DNA of 8,957 bases from an uncultured Mycoplasmataceae bacterium (lineage in GTDB: Bacteria; Bacillota_I; Bacilli_A; Mycoplasmatales; Mycoplasmoidaceae): positions 1-8,957 of the forward strand of contig CASEQO010000153.1 of assembly GCA_949290035.1 (NCBI GenBank), given 5' to 3'. Shown in pieces: positions 1-8,957 of this stretch; within the stretch, counting starts at the first letter, position 1, and each line of letters opens with the position of its first letter. Below the pieces are notes generated by a model. It searched no databases. It saw only the letters and a program-made list of their open reading frames with translations, and was not told where the DNA came from. The position numbers and the translations under genes were made by a program.

Positions 1-46
1 TAATATTTTTTACTTATTTTTTTAGGAAAAATCAAATTTCAGCCGC
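1..46. other. Non-coding T-rich tract upstream of the rpoB leader
   Basis: This stretch is T-rich, with runs of T around 5-10 and 17-23, followed by an A-rich piece and then the GC-rich element that begins near 41. I see no coding signal. The TAA at 1-3 could be the stop of an upstream gene and the T runs could belong to an upstream terminator, but the window is cut here and neither idea can be confirmed. It marks the left edge of a 250-base non-coding region. Confidence 0.4.
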
Positions 47-64
47 GAGGGGGTTAACCCCCTC
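47..64. other. GC-rich perfect palindrome (hairpin GAGGGGG-TTAA-CCCCCTC)
   Basis: GAGGGGG at 47-53 is the exact reverse complement of CCCCCTC at 58-64, with a TTAA spacer. In RNA this would be a strong 7-bp GC stem with a four-base loop. One more pair (45 with 66) is possible across a mismatch. Such a GC block stands out sharply from the surrounding A/T-rich DNA, which suggests it is kept by selection on RNA structure or protein binding. No U-run follows directly on either strand, so it is not a typical intrinsic terminator by itself. It could be part of a structured leader RNA, part of the 3' end of an upstream transcript, or an operator. The palindrome is certain; its role is not. Confidence 0.6.
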
Positions 65-79
65 TCTCTTCTAAGGATT

Positions 80-106
80 ACAAAATGCCCTAGAAGGACA
101 TTTTGT
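80..106 (+). terminator. Second leader hairpin, possible weak terminator or attenuator
   Basis: ACAAAATG at 80-87 pairs perfectly with CATTTTGT at 99-106. Inside, CC at 89-90 can pair with GG at 96-97 across a C/A mismatch, leaving the loop TAGAA. The stem is followed by TTTAATAATTAAT, which has U-richness but no clean U-run, so intrinsic termination would be weak. It could end an upstream transcript or act as an attenuator in front of rpoB. The bases 91-97 can instead pair with 67-73, which would compete with the inner part of this hairpin. The 8-bp stem is read directly from the sequence; the terminator role is inference. Confidence 0.4.
85..93 (+). other. Possible two-codon leader ORF (Met-Pro-stop)
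   Basis: An AGGA at 74-77 lies seven bases before ATG CCC TAG at 85-93, which is good spacing for a ribosome-binding site. If translated, it would place a ribosome on the 80-106 hairpin. It may be chance: the frame is only three codons long and its ATG is part of the hairpin stem. I list it because the spacing is good and because it sits inside a region with alternative pairings. Confidence 0.15.
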
Positions 107-124
107 TTAATAATTAATAGCTTA

Positions 125-169
125 TATCATAAAAAAAATTATTTTCAATTTTTTTGTACATTTATGATA
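125..169. repeat. A/T inverted repeat spanning the putative promoter
   Basis: Two nested inverted repeats share a centre near 143-147. The inner arms are AAAAAAATT (132-140) and AATTTTTTT (147-155), separated by six bases. The outer arms are TATCATAAA (125-133) and TTTATGATA (161-169), both exact over nine bases and overlapping the inner left arm by two bases. The right outer arm contains the best -10 candidate. This could be an operator, a bent or melting-prone promoter element, or a weak A/U hairpin. In such A/T-rich DNA the inner repeat could arise by chance; the outer 9-bp arms are less likely to. Confidence 0.4.
163..168 (+). promoter_or_regulatory. Candidate -10 box (TATGAT) for the rpoB-rpoC-rplM-rpsI unit
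   Basis: TATGAT matches five of six positions of the sigma-70 type -10 consensus and is followed by AAAAT. A start of transcription near 175-180 would give a leader of about 70-75 nt before rpoB. No good TTGACA lies 16-18 bases upstream; TATTTT at 140-145 is the nearest position and is a poor match. Mollicute promoters often lack a clear -35, so this does not exclude it. Read-through from an upstream gene is the alternative, and 5'-end mapping would decide. Confidence 0.35.
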
Positions 170-184
170 AAATTTTACTTATTA

Positions 185-228
185 GTGCTTTAATTTCATA
201 TTTTTTGTATTTTACAAAGTTATAGCAC
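185..228 (+). promoter_or_regulatory. Long imperfect hairpin in the rpoB 5' leader
   Basis: GTGCTTTAATTT at 185-196 can pair with 217-228 (ending in AGCAC) over 12 positions, with one U-U mismatch and one G-U pair. Inside it, TTTGTA (204-209) and TACAAA (213-218) form a competing small hairpin with a three-base loop, which overlaps the last two bases of the long stem. The structure ends ten bases before the ribosome-binding site at 238-242. Its place between the likely transcription start and the start codon makes it a candidate for control of translation or of RNA stability. It is not CIRCE: the arms are in the wrong order. Confidence 0.4.
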
Positions 229-237
229 GGAATTTAT

Positions 238-242
238 AGGAG
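238..242 (+). promoter_or_regulatory. Ribosome-binding site of rpoB (AGGAG)
   Basis: AGGAG lies eight bases before the ATG at 251. It is the strongest Shine-Dalgarno match in the leader and selects this ATG over the in-frame ATG at 281, which has only an A-run before it. Confidence 0.85.
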
Positions 243-250
243 ATTTTAAA

Positions 251-4408
<4,158 letters not shown>

Positions 4409-4413
4409 AATAC

Positions 4414-4418
4414 GAGGT
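4414..4418 (+). promoter_or_regulatory. Ribosome-binding site of rpoC (GAGGT)
   Basis: GAGGT lies in the 14-nt gap after the rpoB stop, four bases before the ATG at 4423. The short gap leaves no room for a promoter or terminator, so rpoB and rpoC are almost certainly on one mRNA. Confidence 0.8.
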
Positions 4419-4422
4419 AATA

Positions 4423-8256
<3,834 letters not shown>

Positions 8257-8298
8257 TATATTCTTTAATAAATTAATATAATAATAAAGGAAAATAAT
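8257..8298 (+). other. rpoC-rplM intergenic spacer with rplM ribosome-binding site
   Basis: This 42-nt gap is almost pure A/T. It contains AAGGA at 8287-8291, seven bases before the rplM ATG, which is a good ribosome-binding site. There is no GC stem followed by a U-run, so I see no terminator, and rpoC transcripts probably run on into rplM. A nine-base direct repeat, ATTAATATA, occurs at 8252-8260 (overlapping the rpoC stop) and at 8272-8280. A perfect TATAAT at 8277-8282 is discussed under rejected items. Confidence 0.6.
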
Positions 8299-8736
8299 AT
8301 GCAAAAAACTACAATGGTAAAAAAAGAGCAGGCAGCTAAAAATCGTAAATGATTTTTAATAGATGCAACTGACCTTGTATTAGGTAGATTAGCTGTTGAA
8401 TCTGCAAATATTTTACGTGGAAAAAATAAAGTTGATTTTACTTTAAATGTTGATTGTGGAGATAATTTAATAATTATTAATACTGATAAAGTAAAATTAA
8501 CAGGAAATAAAGAAGAAAACGAATTTAAATATAATCATTCAGGTTATATTGGTGGTCTTAGAAAAAGATCATATGCTACTATGTTAGAAAAATATTCTGA
8601 TGAATTAGTTTATGATGCAATAAAAAATATGCTTCCTAAAAATAGATTATCAAGACAAATAATTAAAAAGCTTCATTTATTCAAAGGTGAAAAACATGAT
8701 CATGAAGCTCAAAAACCTGAACAAATTAAGTTATAA
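8299..8736 (+). CDS. rplM: 50S ribosomal protein L13 (uL13), complete
   Basis: This is ribosomal protein L13, an early-assembling protein of the large subunit that binds 23S rRNA. The 145 aa agree with the usual 140-150. Family signatures are [16 protein letters not shown] near 17-32 (Trp18 encoded by TGA at 8350), LRGK near 39-42, [19 protein letters not shown] near 53-71, HSGYIGG near 80-86, [11 protein letters not shown] near 111-121 and [13 protein letters not shown] near the end, where many relatives have HPH. The N-terminus has about 15 residues before the conserved start of the fold, rich in Lys. AAGGA at 8287-8291 supports the ATG. It is followed 23 nt later by rpsI, its usual partner; the placement right after rpoC is not the arrangement seen in E. 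coli or B. subtilis. Confidence 0.97.
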
Positions 8737-8748
8737 TTAAGAAAGAGT

Positions 8749-8752
8749 AGGA
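8749..8752 (+). promoter_or_regulatory. Ribosome-binding site of rpsI (AGGA)
   Basis: AGGA lies seven bases before the ATG at 8760, in the 23-nt gap after rplM. The gap has no terminator or promoter signal, consistent with rplM and rpsI being co-transcribed. Confidence 0.7.
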
Positions 8753-8759
8753 AATTTAA

Positions 8760-8957
8760 ATGTCTAAGCAAGAATTTAAAGGATTAGGAAGAAGAAAAAC
8801 TTCAGTTGCTAAAGTTAAAATGGTTCCAGGAACTGGCAAGATTTTAATTAATGATAAAAAACCTGAAGAGTACTTTCCAAATGAATTAGTAATTCAAGAA
8901 ATGAAAGTTCCATTAGAATTAACTCAAACACAAAATAGTTATGATATTTTTGTTAAA
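8760..8957 (+). CDS. rpsI: 30S ribosomal protein S9 (uS9), N-terminal part, cut by window end
   Basis: The first 66 codons of ribosomal protein S9 are present; the family is usually about 130 aa, so roughly half is missing because the window ends, not because the gene is broken. The signature [24 protein letters not shown] (residues 8-31) and the following KKPEEYFP are typical of the S9 fold. In the ribosome S9 lies in the small-subunit head, and its C-terminal tail, not visible here, reaches the P-site tRNA. The start is supported by AGGA at 8749-8752. It forms the standard rplM-rpsI pair. Confidence 0.96.
   Translation, partial: MSKQEFKGLGRRKTSVAKVKMVPGTGKILINDKKPEEYFPNELVIQEMKVPLELTQTQNSYDIFVK

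Noticed and set aside
47..64. Palindrome as a simple intrinsic terminator
   Set aside because: On neither strand is the stem directly followed by a run of U; the next bases are TCTCTTCT on the + side and GCGGCTG on the other.
67..106. Full H-type pseudoknot from the two overlapping pairings
   Set aside because: Only one base (98) would connect across a seven-pair stem, which is too short. Competing folds are more likely.
185..228. CIRCE-like heat-shock operator (TTAGTGCT ... TAGCAC)
   Set aside because: CIRCE reads TTAGCACTC, nine bases, GAGTGCTAA. Here the arms occur in the opposite order with a spacer of over 20 bases, so it is a different inverted repeat.
8277..8282. Perfect TATAAT as an rplM promoter
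   Set aside because: There is no -35 match about 17 bases upstream, and the implied start near 8289 would cut into the AAGGA ribosome-binding site. A/T-rich DNA makes TATAAT common by chance.

Overview
The window is ordinary core chromosome from a wall-less bacterium (Mollicutes; Mycoplasma, Malacoplasma or Ureaplasma type). The DNA is very A+T-rich. Three long genes read through only if TGA codes for tryptophan. I count 18 in-frame TGA codons (6 in rpoB, 11 in rpoC, 1 in rplM), all at positions that are Trp in the family or plausible as Trp, and I found no in-frame TGG. All three complete genes stop with TAA. The protein lengths (beta about 1385 aa, beta-prime about 1277 aa) and several lineage inserts fit the pneumoniae group better than the hominis group. 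I cannot name the species.

Layout, all on the + strand. Positions 1-250 are a non-coding leader with unusual structure: a GC-rich perfect palindrome (47-64), a second hairpin with a possible competing pairing (67-106), an A/T inverted repeat over the best -10 candidate (125-169), and a long imperfect hairpin (185-228) just before the rpoB ribosome-binding site. Then come rpoB (251-4408), a 14-nt gap, rpoC (4423-8256), a 42-nt gap, rplM (8299-8736), a 23-nt gap, and rpsI (8760 to beyond the window end). With no convincing terminator between them, these four genes look like one transcription unit.

The two large genes encode the catalytic subunits of RNA polymerase and the two small ones encode ribosomal proteins L13 and S9, so the unit joins transcription and translation machinery. 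No catalytic residue that I checked is missing: the NADFDGD triad, both zinc sites of beta-prime, the bridge helix, the trigger loop and the two beta active-site lysines are all present.

I see no mobile element, CRISPR array, tRNA, rRNA or defence system. The points worth a second look are the leader RNA, the Asn at the rifampicin-determining position of beta, and the lineage-specific inserts in beta and beta-prime. I do not see a new multi-gene system here.
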